A stretch of 64,000 bases of DNA from Phymatolithon calcareum (GCA_977006965.1 OZ345366.1:1178001-1242000), one strand, 5' to 3'. Counted from the first letter of the stretch, positions 42,341 to 54,265 are shown. Made by a program: numbers and translations. Notes: a model not told the origin generated them from the letters alone.

Positions 42341-43238
42341 GTCCCCGTAAAACTTTCCCCTGGTTTTAGCTATCAAAAATGACCTCGGTAGTAGTGGACT
42401 TAGTATTTGAATTGCCTGCTGCTGCATTATCTCCTTTACAGTCCCACACTATAATTTCTGAGGTGTCATGAGACATGAAGCATCATAACTATTTCATCTC
42501 AATGAAACCGCTGCAAAATACCTCCACGTATCGCACTCGTACATGTACTATCCTTTTGGCTGTTGGTTCAATACGACAAATGCTTACAGAGTCATGCGCT
42601 GAAGAGTACACGCAATTCTAATTGGGGATTGCGTGTCCTATTCGCATGTCTGAATAGACATGGATTAAGACACGCGACGAAAAAATACAGAAAAAATAGG
42701 TTCCGTGCCCTTCCGCACTGCCAATCTGGTACCATTTTGTTCATCTCCTCAAGCCTGATGCAATGAATATAAAATGAAAAAATTCGCTGCATGGACCGGA
42801 AAAGGTGGCAAAATTCACTAAATCGGCACCCCTTGCAAAAAATTCTAGTCAATATGATACACAGAGCACTCTAAAATAAACATGTCAAAAAAATTATTTC
42901 ATGCGCTACTCTCTATGCTTTAGCTTCTCATCGCCAGTGGCGTCTCCGTCATCGCTGGCGGCAACATAAATTATTCATGGACTGAGCCGCTTTGTCGATA
43001 TTGTAGACGTTCGGCCTGGCGCATGGACAGGATGATTTGGTGCCGTTTGAACTTATCGCTAAGCCGAGCGCAAGCGAAAGAGGCCCTACTTGCCGTCCGA
43101 AATGAGGGACCGCCACTGCTTCTCGTGCGGAAACACCAGTCACTTCTCGTAGATATGCGGCTCCGGCTATACAAGCAGCTTCTCCGCTCGGAGGAGTGCT
43201 TCTTGTAGCAGTAAGGCGTGAGGAACTTGCCAGTCGAC
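42341..43238. mobile_element. Insertion within the long-TIR element
   Basis: Absent from the copy at 1-888, where CTGGCTTTTGCC runs directly into TTGCTAATAGG. Part of it (42,775-42,840) has an inverted match at 43,870-43,930 (GGGTGCCGATTT, GAATTTTGCCACC, GTCCATGCAGCGAATT). No clear target duplication was found. It could be a second mobile element, or sequence lost from copy 1. Confidence 0.5.
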
Positions 43239-43319
43239 TTGCCTTGCTAATAGGTGAGTTATGGGAGATTAAGAGGCTGACAATGTCGTCAAAGTTTGCT
43301 CCAGGTTTGCGAGATTCGC

Positions 43320-43640
43320 AACGCACAAGTTGACACACTGGCTTTGGTCCGGTTCTTCCCTGGAAATCGCCGAGGGCGCCGCGAAGCGGCGACCTTTCTA
43401 GAAAAAAATGGATCAAAGGATGACTTGCCAGTATGAGAAATGGATCAGTGGAATTTTCTGGACGCCCGCCGCCGCTGTACTGCATACAGTGTAAGCATGT
43501 GTAAGCAACGAATTTACGGTTTGCCCTTGGTGATCCTTCATGATATAAGTACGCATCGAATCCTACGGTACTGGAATGACTGTAATGATATCTGTAAGGG
43601 CTTGTTGTAAATGCAAGCTGTAATGTCAATTTGAAGGGAG
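43320..43640 (-). repeat. Right terminal inverted repeat of the long-TIR element
   Basis: Partner of the left repeat. The truncated copy at the window start keeps this repeat only up to about base 888. Confidence 0.8.
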
Positions 43641-46060
43641 GTAGTCTTATATGACATGGAGAGTATTATAGTGGCGTTGGAATCCACAAGGTTAGTCGCA
43701 TTCCCTTAGCACGAGTTCCTTCTTCTCCAGGACTTAAGACGGTCGGGGCGAGAGCGTGTGAGTTAGCTTAACAGTCGAATACGACGAGGTGCAGAATAAT
43801 TTGAGTAGCGAATGAGTAGTGTAATAATAAGCGGCTGTGTAGCTCATATCATAACGAGTACTAGTTATTGCAACGGGTGCCGATTTCGCGAATTTTGCCA
43901 CCTTTCTAGGTCCATGCAGCGAATTTCTCAATATAAAATCTTGTTTGGCTCATTCCTGCTCATTTGCAAACTCAGAGAGTTGCAACTTTTTTTTCTGAAA
44001 TCATAGAAAATTCTTGTACTACTGTTTTAACTAAGAATTGATGTAACAGTCGGGAAAAAATGGCCTTCATAATGCGGGGCTCGAAAAAAAGAAAATGTTG
44101 CCAATGGATTCGGAACCTTCCGATCTACCGTTTGCCAAGGACATCTTAGGGGTGAGCGCTTACTCGCTACAGCCAGAGATGGTAAGAGAAAGGGCGATTT
44201 AGGTGTAAGATAGTGTTTTGGTTATCATATTATGATAACCATCGTTTAGGGGAATGAAAAGCACTTCTCTTCCGGCCGAGATCTGATGTAAATGAAGCGA
44301 AAGCTAAACATTGCATGCAAGCTGGTCAAAAATGCATACAATTTCAACGCCAGCAATACTGTTAGAGTATGTACTATATCCTTTATCCCATGCACTGGGC
44401 CTCGGCGCTACCGAGATCGTAGCAGATTTGAAAGCTTCCACCACCCTGTATTCCTTTGTCCCTGCTGTTACATGGATTCTTTGTTACAAAAGATTTATTA
44501 ATTAAACGCTCTCAGGAACACTCTTGGGACTGTGAAGGAGATAAGTTTAAGCTGCTGCAGACTTGTAGCGCAGTGTAACATTCATATAAGATCCTTCCGG
44601 AAGTTCTATGTCATGTTCCTAGCTGCAAAAACCCACGTCAGGGCTTGGGAAAAGCGTGGAGTCCACTATTCGCTCATCGGCAGTTCGATATCTCAATTCT
44701 TATCCTTGAGTTTTCTATTCCATATCATCGTAAAAGACAATGGTTGAGAAGAGTAGCTGGTTCCCTGCTTCTTCGGTCACCTTGGTCTCTTGTCCGGTCA
44801 GCTGGTATCTGGAAAATTGATTTCCATGCATTCGTCACTGCTTCAATCAGAAGGGTTGCTTATTAAAACGCAAGGTGTCATACGTTTGTTCGCCAAAGCA
44901 ATAGATAAGGCCTGTAGCATAGATGAGTGCTATTGAGTCATTTTTCAATTGAAGTTGTTTTTTTAAAACACTTTTAAAGAACGGCACAAGATAAGTTTCA
45001 GGCGCGGGCGCCTGCGACCACGCCTGCGCAAGTGACCGCAGTGATCGAGCTGCACAAGCGCTTATTTCGGCGATAATCCCGCCGGAAATGGCTGGAGAGA
45101 TTGCGAACGCGCCCGCCTGGGACAGGTAAATCGAGAACTTGCCACGCTCGAAATGCCAGACTAAACCCCGCCGTCGTCAGATTTCGAAGAAATCTTGCGA
45201 ATTTAAGCGGATTTGATACTGGTCGGCTATCATAATTGGTCCGGCCACGCGTGTACCTGTGCGTTACACGAAGGAGACAAGACTAGAGTTAGGAATCTTT
45301 TCCTCCTCCAATGCAGGGTTTTTTGAAATGGCAAGAGCTGTGCTCCGGCCTCCCCATGGGAGAAGACTATCACCTTCTGATAGTTCGGTATTACATAAAT
45401 TCCGCCCTGAGTGTCAAGGAAGCTGGGAGAGAGAGCAGAAGGAGATGAAGGAACGTAACGAGATGACCAGCTACCGTGAGCATCCTAAATGGTTTCAACC
45501 CGGGTCATTCCATTGAATGACGGCGGCTGAAGATAGGCTGCTTAGAGCTTTAAATGTTAAGCTCCCGGAGGCTCTGCACTTTGTGCAGCTTAGAGCTGTT
45601 GTAAAATCAAATACCACTCGTATCTATTAAAGTCTACTGTAGCCGAAAGGATGGGGAGTTTTGCTAGGACAACTCCGAAATCTGCATTAAAGAAAAAAGA
45701 AAGAATAAAGTGGTAGAGTTTCCTCAGCCGCTTCGTTCCACTGTGAAGTCCGTTGAAATCTACCGCCAGCCATAGACCGTTGGAAAAGATTTTATCCTAG
45801 ACCATCTTATCTCCCATGCAGTGTTCATGTGGGGGCGCTACAGACGTCGCTGCTAGTGGACGTGGTGTCTTGCCGGATCTGTACTGAACTTCACCTGCCT
45901 CAAATTTAAAGCAGAGCTTCTTTGTCTTTCATGCACTCGATTTAGGTCTTACTAAATAGCAGAAGCTCATGCTTTTCATAGTGGGCTGTATTTGTAAGCC
46001 ATGTTTCAGGCTGTGGACAAGTAAGACTGGCCGCAACTTGAAATCACAGCGTGCCACAGG
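43641..46060. other. Mostly featureless, short palindrome at 44,219-44,241
   Basis: No gene is recognised. A 23-bp palindrome (TGGTTATCAT and its complement around one T) lies at 44,219-44,241. The repeat at 43,870-43,930 matches inverted sequence at 42,775-42,840. Confidence 0.3.
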
Positions 46061-46069
46061 ACAGGGGAA

Positions 46070-46285
46070 TAGTTTTCCCGCTCGAAGTCCCGAGGGAGAC
46101 CAGAGGTGGGATTTCGCAGTTCACTGAATCGTGTTACACCTACAAGAAAGGAAACTGTTCCAAAGAGAGAATCCAGCCACAGCCTCTTGGCCCTAGGAAA
46201 GCTGCCCGAAGCGTCAGCAGATGTATTGGTAACTTTTAAATAAAAATCTACCATTCCTTTTCTTTCTTCTTCTTATTTCTTTCTC
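46070..46285 (+). mobile_element. LINE family-1 3' end
   Basis: A plus-oriented tail matching 18.5 kb: GACCAGAGGTGGGATTTCG, CTAGGAAAGCTGCCCGAAG, TTGGTAACTTTTAAATAAA, then a TTC-rich end. It lies just upstream of the solo MED15-like exon. Confidence 0.8.
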
Positions 46286-46337
46286 CTGCAATTTTTTAAT
46301 ATTTGAATCCAGTGAGCTCCAAGGGCGAATCTGAGTC

Positions 46338-46431
46338 ATGGTGGATTTACTGAGAGGATGTGATTCGAAATCTGCAAGGCCCATGGATGATCACATCACG
46401 GCATGCTACCACGCCCGAGGCCGTCTCCGGG
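46338..46431 (+). pseudogene. Solo MED15-like exon 1 (copy I)
   Basis: A 94-nt exon-sized frame, MVDLLRGCDSKSARPMDDHI and then TACYHARGRLR, followed by GTAAGTTC. It matches copy B exon 1 (PLDDRLKAYDQVRGRL) and its 5' flank, but the conserved Trp is replaced. After about 60 nt of intron-like sequence, similarity ends and no exon 2 is found. An orphan exon left by a partial duplication. Confidence 0.75.
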
Positions 46432-46859
46432 GTAAGTTCTCCTTTTAATCCGCTTCTGGCTTCCTCAGAGCCTACGTTTCACAGAGTTAGCTATCGGTTG
46501 TGCTTTTCCCGCTATGGAAAATTGACCTGAACTCTCGTCATAAAATCAGCTCACCAGCGTGCTAAGAGACGCATGGGGCCAACAGTCCTGGGTCCTGTAC
46601 GAGCTGAATTACGGAATATTAAAGTACACACCGTACTGACGCCGACAAATGGAATAATCTGTAACCTACAAATACTCAATTCCAAGTTACGAACTTCTGA
46701 GGAGGATTTCCACAAGCAGAAATAACTCGTCAAGGTCAAGCTTGTTTTGCGGTGACACCCGCGGCCAACGTTTCGCACGGGAATATTGGCAAACATTGGC
46801 AGATGTTTCGTGCGTATTTCATCGCATCACTGCTTCCTTGTAAAAAGTTTCGTTCGTGA

Positions 46860-47461
46860 AACATTCGAACAATCGCTCTTCTCCGCTCTGGAGGATGGCC
46901 TATGTCGCATCTACGTTAACTTCTTTCGAACAGTTTAGTCGAATTCGGTCATCCCAAAAGTTTCGTATCAAGAGCGATTTAGAGAATCGGAAATGTATCA
47001 CAAAGATGATGCTATTGAAATACTGGCTGCAATATTCTCTATTGAACAAAGTGAAGTATACTCCGCAGTCTACCGCGTGCAATCAAACTCAGTGCCTGTT
47101 GTGGACGAAAACTTATTCGCAACGCTATGCTTTTATTTGACGAACCCGGAAATATCTGAGGAAGAACTCACTTTTTTGCACAGAGCATCGCTTCCCACGA
47201 AGTATGAAATGCACAAAAGTATTCTACTCATATATGCTTCTTGAAAAAGCTTGGAAAAATATTACAATTCACTGCGCCCGTTGCAGAGATATCGATACTT
47301 GTGTTGCAAAATTGGACCAAATCGATAGTTTAGTTATAGTCCGATCGATTTATCATAAGCAATACAGTGTGGCTCCGTTGTCAAGAGAAAAATTCATTTG
47401 TCATATTTATGATAAGGTCCGAGTTCGATTCCAAGTGAGTACTGACACAAGGGCAATCTGA
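46860..47461 (+). pseudogene. Unrecognised coding remnant
   Basis: The frame ending at 47,244 reads YHKDDAIEILAAIFSIEQSE, DENLFATLCFYLTN and EISEEELTFLHRASLPTKYE. Readable sequence continues upstream through a stop (SALEDGLCRIYVNFF). A second frame, 47,204-47,461, takes over with LLEKAWKNITIHCARCRDID and YDKVRVRFQ. Composition is protein-like and one frameshift joins the parts. Family unknown; given the MULE relic nearby it may be part of a transposon. Confidence 0.35.
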
Positions 47462-48174
47462 TTGGCTGAATCAAATGGCTTCTAATTGGGTAATGAATCA
47501 AATAAGCGCTAATTGGCTGATGGAAGGCAAATTTCTATTGGATAATTGGATCCATTCATTCGAAACAGATTGGACAAGCAATGGCCACAGCATGAGAGCC
47601 GATTGGTTAGAAGAGGATTAGGTTGATTGGTTGATACTGTGCCACAATAGCAGCAAAGATCTCTATAAGGGCTGGCTGAGGGGTTAGTAAAGGGTGGCGT
47701 CCGCGAGCGAAAGCGAGCGAACGTCAAGGTAAAGCGTTGAAAAAAAAGTAAGTTAAAAGTAACGAAAATTAAACTTTCGCGAAGCGCGAGCAAGACGCGC
47801 TACACCGACGCGAGCGTTTCTCCCTTCTTTAGGGGCAAGGCTCTATATCCGCATGGCTTAAAGCCTATAAGTTGTGACTAGAGCTTGTGATCTAAATAAT
47901 GACAAAAGAAAGAAGTGAGTTTGTGGGAGTTAGATTAGAATTATACTACTGTCACATCCTAAAGTTTGTTCGTTCTATAACGGTTGTCAGCCGGAACGGG
48001 CGTCTCTGCTGTAAAGCGGAGGCTGGGTAGAAGCTCGGATAGACCAACGGAGTCAAATTTAACCTAATCTCCGACACTGTGGTCTAAACTACTACTATCT
48101 AAGTGTACTCTAAGTGTACTGTAGTGTAAAGTAGAAGTACGTGTAAGTAGTTGAGAAGCTGACACAAGTTTATA

Positions 48175-48697
48175 GTGACTGGGCAAGCGAAGGACCAAAC
48201 GGGAGTCCCATCGGACCGGACCAAGCAAGCGGCTAACCCTAAACCGGCAGCAGTGACGTCCAATCAGGGGCAAGCAGAATGTTTGAACTATAAACAGAGC
48301 TTAGAGCGCTGGAGGGAGGAAGCGGATAAAATTAATCGCGAAAAAACTCGTATTCAGAAGAAACTGGAAAACATCGACCTCGTACAAATACGGCTGAGCA
48401 TGGAAAGGTGCATAGAGTCACAAAAAAGCTATGAATAAGAAATCCGAATTCCCTAAGACTTGCATAAATTTCAATACACCTGGGAAAAAATATTCATTTA
48501 ATAGCTTCGATCAGTGGATTGCATATTCAGAGAACAAGTCGCACGAGAAGAAGAAGTTGGAATGCGATATTCCACTTCACGGGTGTACTGTGTGTGGAAT
48601 TGCGAAGTTTCAGGATCACGCCCAGCGCAGGGATCACCTCAAGGGCAACTGTCATTCCCGAAACGTTCACGGTCTCAATCGTGATAACAACAATTAG
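48175..48697 (+). CDS. Two overlapping small ORFs, second with zinc-finger-like motif
   Basis: The first frame (48,175-48,438) ends in a charged, probably coiled-coil segment, LNYKQSLERWREEADKINRE and KTRIQKKLENIDLVQIRLSM. The second (48,431-48,697) starts within ATGAATAA at the stop of the first and contains CTVCGIAKFQDHAQRRDHLK followed by GNCH, a C2H2/BED-like finger. They are in different frames (+1). They lie about 0.5 kb upstream of the MULE transposase relic, so they may be its N-terminal DNA-binding portion. A frameshift or an unrecognised intron could join them. Confidence 0.4.
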
Positions 48698-49159
48698 ATC
48701 TTGTTAAAGAGCTGAGAATAATTGGATTTACTTGGAATAGAATAGTTCAGCGGCTGTGTGATCTACTGAAAGTACTTTTTGTGACTATAAGCCCCTTTCG
48801 CTTAGTATTCTATTCTGTATTGTTGTGTGACACACGTGTGGGTGCTGTGTGGTCGCTTATCTCAGTTCATTACATCATTCTTGCTGTAAGTAAACCAGGA
48901 CTTTGTGAAACTTTTCGGACTTTGTGGCTACGTGTTGGCGCTAAGCTCGGTCCAAATTTAAGGTTAAGACGGTACCGCAACACTTGGTCAAATATTCCCC
49001 CTATTGTTTTTCTCGTGTTCTATTTACAGAGCATGTACCTGAAAATTTGCTCTACATTTGTAACTATATTATCTTCCAGGCGTCGGCGGAAATGAAGACA
49101 GGATATAACTGCCTTTTCGTTGGCGAGAAGAAAATATTTCCTTCGATGCCTCTAATCCA

Positions 49160-49725
49160 AGATGTCTAATGTTATGTGTTCGTGAGAATCAGGACACTGG
49201 TACTATATCGCATGATTCCCATCATGAAGAGGTTGTAGAGAAAGGTCAACTGACAGAAGATATCAAAAACGTTATCAAGATGCAATCCTTGGAAGGTCTC
49301 GAGCCTCTTCAAATTGCTATTCAGCTGTAGAAGGACTCATATCGTGCTATGTCATGGTCAAAAGTGTACTGCTGCTGGTTGGAAATAACTAAGACCCGTT
49401 TTATGCACTGTAAGGACCCAATTCTCTTGAGCAATTCCGTTTTAGAATCTTTTGAGTGCCTTTACGAGTGCTAGGATAACGAGGAACCTTATACATTACG
49501 TTTCGTCACAAGTATTGGCAAAAGAATAGTATCTTCCCATGAATGTGCAAAAGCGTTCATAGATAGCACTTACAAGACAAGCAGATCAAAATTAGAGCTC
49601 TTTGTACTGATGAGTACTGTTTTCGGAACAGGATTTCCCATCGCGTATCTCTGGCAGAAGTGAAGGCAGACGGGAGAGAGGCACTTTCTTCTCATCTACG
49701 AAATTTTCAAGGCTGTAAGTAATTT
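49160..49725 (+). pseudogene. MULE-type transposase remnant
   Basis: One frame with several stops reads IKNVIKMQSLEGLEPLQIAI, then TLRFVTSIGKRIVSSHECAK, then AFIDSTYKTSRSKLELFVLM and FGTGFPIAYLWQK-stop. The block D(S/A)T(Y/F)KT......LFVLM......G.GFP.A(Y/F)L is the first-Asp region of MULE transposases, and its Asp (FIDST) is retained. The following frame (RHFLLIYEIFKA) is the start of the next helix, after which similarity ends or an intron begins (GTAAGT). Inactive. Confidence 0.7.
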
Positions 49726-49894
49726 TCTTCCAGGCTTCAGACCAAAATATTTTTCAGTGGCAAGCACAGAGGGAGAACTAACTCAATAAGATTAATTTTA
49801 ATATAAATCCTTCTCTTTGTCTTGCGCATATGAAACGAGCAATTAAGTTCAAGATCTGCGAGTTTGGAATATCAGTTCACAATTCGATTTATTG

Positions 49895-50155
49895 CAACCA
49901 TTGAGAGGAACACACTTGTAGGTGTAGATGTAGTTTGTTATGAACATATGCGCGGCTCAGGGAGGGGCTGGAGCTCCTCGAGGTGATCGGTGGGGGGGGG
50001 TATAAGTTGACTGATATTGTGCAAGTAAAGAGAAGGGGGAGGACACTTCCGCAGTGAGTGGTACGCTTTTCGTGAGCACGGTGCCTTGCGACAGCGTCAG
50101 CGATAGCTACTTGCCTCTCGGAGAACAGGATTCTCCGCAGTGGCACTCGAAGTTT
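49895..50155 (-). repeat. Inverted repeat partner 1 (with 53.5 kb)
   Basis: The reverse complement of this stretch resembles 53,510-53,765: shared words include TCTCTTTACTT, ATATCAGTC with CTTATACCCC, AAACTACATCTACACC and CTCAATGGT. Identity is moderate. The pair brackets about 3.4 kb and may be the termini of an old element. Confidence 0.6.
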
Positions 50156-50159
50156 ACAG

Positions 50160-52560
50160 GTCGCAAAATCTGGAGAGAAATAGATTGACTACATTGTTCA
50201 CATGGCAATGTCGAAGACCACAAAATACCAAATCAAGTTCAACGAGAGTGTACGTTCCAGTAGAACTCCAGTTACATGTAATGTAGACAACAACACTACT
50301 TACCTGCCGTAAATACACATTCAAGCCAAATAAATTAGTTCATCGAATCCACTTGTAATGAAGTTTCACATACGAAACTTGCATCTTCCCAAGGATGTCT
50401 TTGTGGCGCAATGTATTACTCATGCCCATCCGCTTCGAGCAACGAAGCCAATGATCTTACTCCACAATGAATTCTAATTGAGACTGGAATTATGAAATGT
50501 TAACAATGAAAATGTCTAATAATTTCTGATATAAAAGGAATTAACTTTCCAGTGCTTACCAGAGCGCGTTTGAGTGGTTTCCTTACATATGAACTGGATG
50601 ACGGCATCTTATGATTAGTTACCCGTTCGAAACTCGCTCGGCTCGGCGAAATGTCATAGCTAAGCGGATCAGATGCTAGGGACGAAAATAGCTCCTTGCA
50701 CCAATCAAATCAAACATTCAGATTTGACCACCGGAAGGTGTATTGAGGGTAGTCATAATTGACTGGGCAGGTGTGTACAGGTAATGTTGTATTCACCCAA
50801 TGAGCTTGTTTGAAATGCAATGTGACTCAGAGAGCGAGAAAGCAGCGTATGGCGGGGGCTCATGACGTGCCTTAAGCATAGAATCCACGAAACGCTTTGC
50901 ACTCCGTACGGCGATCAGCGAACCACGTGCAGCATAAGGATGTAGTGTATGCAAGTGCATGGTAGCAAAGGCGAACCAGATAGCAGCGTATGTTTGGAAA
51001 ATAAAACAAATCAGACCAACGTTTACCGATGGGAATATCATTCCAGTTAAACAAACACGAACGGATTCCATCTTGGCTCTGGGGGACAACCAGTACATGA
51101 ACAGTTGATGACTCCTCTGGAGGAGTTAAGATTGTACTCCGCAACAATTTGTCGTGAAATGAGTGTTCTGATAATAAAGTAGGAACGATAGTTGAACGGA
51201 GTTAATTAGAAGAAGCGAAGTCGGTGGCTCAGTTCTTTCCGCTCTAAACTTCAATATCATTTTTAATGTTCCCTGCAGTGATATCTGTTCAGAGTTTACA
51301 CATGTGATCAGAGCACATTTAGTATCTTATGTTTTGGTCCACATTGTCTTGGTGAATTCAATAAACAAGAATGTTTTCTACAGATGTGGACTTCTTCAAG
51401 CAATTCAATTTCTTTTAATGGAACTGGAGAACACATGGCTTGAGAGCAGGAACAGATTCTTGTCCATCTTTAAAATTTGATATGTTGGATGACAGATTCG
51501 TTTCAAAAAATCTTGCTTCTCTTTTGTTTCCCTTGTGAAACATTGGTGTTGTGCCGAATCTAACTCCTCTAGTAGGATGAGGAAGAAGAGATGCGGAATT
51601 GACATCCGGAATTTGTGGAGCTGGTGCCAGCAGCGGTTGGGAAGGAGTCTTTGAAGGCTCACGAAGTAGAATATCGACATCTTTGGAAGCTCAAATGATA
51701 TAATTTTATGTCCTTCTTCGTATTTGTAAGCTGTCACATTCGGTTTTTCCACGCGAACAATGTTTCGAATACCAACATTTGTTCCTGATGCTAGAGCTTA
51801 GGCCTATTCTTGTCTATCAAAATCAATCCTGGACTGCACGGGGGGTTTCGAACAGGGCTCATGCGTACATTCTTTTCAAATACTCACACCAGGAAACAAG
51901 TTCAACGCCCTCAGAATCACTGTATTCAAATAAAGACGTAGTAAAGATCATGAGAGTGCCTGTATGGTCATCTTGAAGTGCAAAAATCATCCATAATGGC
52001 AGAATAAGGACGTCTCCGATGCAAACTGAAATGTTCACGCAAAGTCTGTTAGGTGCTACATGTCCAGAAAGCGCATTTTCCCTGCTCCCCTTCTGTTAGG
52101 AACCAACTGTCAGAAGTTCTTTCGATGGATTTCTATTGGACGAAAGGTATATCTAGAAACTTCCCATTTAAAATTTTCCATTTTTATTGGACTCACTAGG
52201 AAGCCAGAAATTCTATCGGTCATAGAAACAATGTTCTGGGCGAAGGCTACAACTATACATCTGCGCAACTTCTTTTCGTTCTCTGCCCTGCAAGGTGGAA
52301 ACTTTTCGCGATAAAGCGACCGCGAAGACGACAAAGAATACCGCAGGAGAACGAAAAACTCTCCTCAGCCAATCACCCTGCGCCACTTGCTCACCATTTC
52401 AAACTTCTTCAAGGTCATTCGGCCTAACAATCTAATTTCTCATATAGGAAGCTTTGGACTTCGTACCATGTCTAAGTCCTTTAACTACGACTCCTGCTAC
52501 CGTGTTAATGAAATTCCTCCTCTAGTCCGTGTTTAGTCTTCTGACATCAACAATTAAGAC
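50160..52560. other. No gene recognised
   Basis: AT-rich stretch with short frames only. A 115-codon minus-strand frame at 51,405-51,752 has no recognisable motif and is not offered as a gene. Confidence 0.25.
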
Positions 52561-52584
52561 CGCGTCTTCTTCTGTGGCAACACT

Positions 52585-52977
52585 TTGGACATAATGGACC
52601 CGATTGCGGTGCCTGAAAGCATCTTGGATCAAAACAATCAGTGGCTGGTCGCCGACTACTACATCCGGGTGGCCCCATTTTTGTGGAAGCTGCATGCTCA
52701 ACCCCATTATTCTCTACATCTCAAAGGCGTATCGCGATTTTACTGCCCATGGAGTTGCAATCCTGTAGCCTTCCATGAAGGAAAGTGGAGTGCACGCAGT
52801 TTGTCCTGGAGCGTATGTCCTTTGTGCACGTTAGGCCGGCTACCTTTTAATCCTTTCTGGCAACCACCGAGCAATTTTTTCTTACGCAAATGGCAGGACG
52901 GTGAACTCATACTTTATAACAGTCGAAACCGAGGAGGCTCTAAGTGTTACCAAAGGAAACTTCTGTCAGATTATTGA
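52585..52977 (+). CDS. Hypothetical 130-aa frame
   Basis: The frame opens with a DPIAVPESILDQNNQWLVAD segment and contains WKLHAQPHYSLHLKGVSRFY, with CPW and CPLCTLG cysteine groups that could bind zinc. It lies between the inverted repeats at 49.9 and 53.5 kb, so it may belong to a mobile element. I do not recognise it, and it could be a chance frame. Confidence 0.25.
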   Translation: MDIMDPIAVPESILDQNNQWLVADYYIRVAPFLWKLHAQPHYSLHLKGVSRFYCPWSCNPVAFHEGKWSARSLSWSVCPLCTLGRLPFNPFWQPPSNFFLRKWQDGELILYNSRNRGGSKCYQRKLLSDY

Positions 52978-53509
52978 CGCATTCCATTCAGATAAACGGA
53001 AATCTGTTTCAGTTGGTAACTGTAGCGTATGAAAGAAGTCTATGAGAAGTTTTCTGTAGAAAAAATGTCACATTTCATGGAGTTCCAGCTGCTTTCATGG
53101 CTAAATTTGTCTACGCCCGTTTGTTCGGCATTAATCATCAAGTTTTTCTCAATGAATGCAAAACTCGTGATACTAGAATAGCCTCTCATCATCACTTCTT
53201 GGTTCACACAATGTTGTCTCAATCAGCCAGCACTTGCACAATTAGCAAGACTATCGCTTGTGCCTACGAGTTGATTGACTCCCATATGTGAGATGTACTA
53301 GTACAGAAAACCTTTGAATCCACGAATCCAGTCCCCAGTGAGAGTTGGCCTGTTGTTTCTCGGCGAATCTTTACATACATTCACAAGCTTTATTCAGAGT
53401 ACGAAAAGGCTCACAGCGCTGACACAAAAAGGAGAAAAAAGCATATGCAACCTTGCATTAAGGACTTCGGATGAATTCAAACTGGCTTGGAATAATGGCG
53501 TTTGTTAAA

Positions 53510-53765
53510 TCCTCGGACCTCACTGAGGGGAATATCGTTCCCCAGGAAGCGCACGACAATCACAGACACCACCGTGATGCACCGTCCTCGCACGAAGCGT
53601 ACTTCGGATGTCCAAAGCCCTCTTTCTTTACTTCCCCAGTATCAGTCTACTTATACCCCAGCATATCTCCTCGTGGTGTGCCCGCTCCTCACCTGAACAA
53701 CACATGTTTACATGATAAACCACATCTACACCCATAAGTGCGTTTATCTCAATGGTCGAAACGAA
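53510..53765 (+). repeat. Inverted repeat partner 2 (with 49.9 kb)
   Basis: The plus-strand counterpart of 49,895-50,155, containing CTTTCTTTACTTCC, CAGTATCAGTC, CTTATACCCC, CCACATCTACACCC and CTCAATGGTCG. Confidence 0.6.
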
Positions 53766-53921
53766 ATCAAATCGTGCACTAATACTCCACCTGGGTCTCC
53801 GGCCTATCCTTGATTAGGCCACCTAGGTTTTCTATCATGACGAATCATACTCAGCAACAACAGCGTCAAGAATAAGGAAAACAGCCCTGAGATGCATTCC
53901 ATTGTCTAAAAGTATGAAAAA

Positions 53922-54265
53922 GTGTTCGCTCCTCATTTTATTGTACCTGTCGTTGAGAAAGACTTTCCTGAAACGGATGAAACTACAAAACATGGAAATG
54001 CCGAGAATAAAAGCAACCCTAATGAGAATACGACACATATACAAGACAAATTGGAAAAGAGAAGGATGGAACAAGAAAGGTATCGAAAGCTGATCTGCTT
54101 CAAGTTGCGGAGAAAGGATCACGGATTTGGAGACTGAGAAATCTCAGATTCAAAAGCTCTATGATGAAGAGAGGGAGAAAATTGGAGTGCTCGAGGCTAT
54201 GATTCGTCTGTTAGAGACAAAATTAATGATTTTGAAATATTGAAATGGAAGAGGAGCAGCAGTGG
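53922..54265 (+). pseudogene. Coiled-coil coding remnant
   Basis: The frame reads ENTTHIQDKLEKRRMEQERY, then RKLICFKLRRKDHGFGD-stop, and in the next frame KSQIQKLYDEEREKIGVLEA followed by MIRLLETKLMILK. The heptad-like charge pattern implies a coiled coil broken by one frameshift. AATAAA follows at about 54,341. Origin unknown. Confidence 0.3.

Larger units (their letters stand above)
40503..43640 (-). mobile_element. Complete long-TIR DNA transposon (~3.1 kb)
   Basis: The segment 40,503-40,820 is an inverted, about 80-90% similar copy of 43,320-43,640. Outer ends are CTCCCTTCAA and TTGAAGGGAG; shared inner words include TTCGATGCGTACTTA, CAAGTCATCCTTTGATCC and GCGGCGCCCTCGGC. The inverted repeats of about 320 bp bracket a minus-strand Cys-rich ORF. 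Long inverted repeats are common in MULE and some other superfamilies; I could not assign one. Compared with the copy at 1-888, this element contains an extra block at about 42,341-43,238. Confidence 0.75.

Noticed and set aside
47420-47435. GAGTTCGATTCC resembling a tRNA T-arm
   Set aside because: No matching acceptor, D or anticodon stems were found around it.
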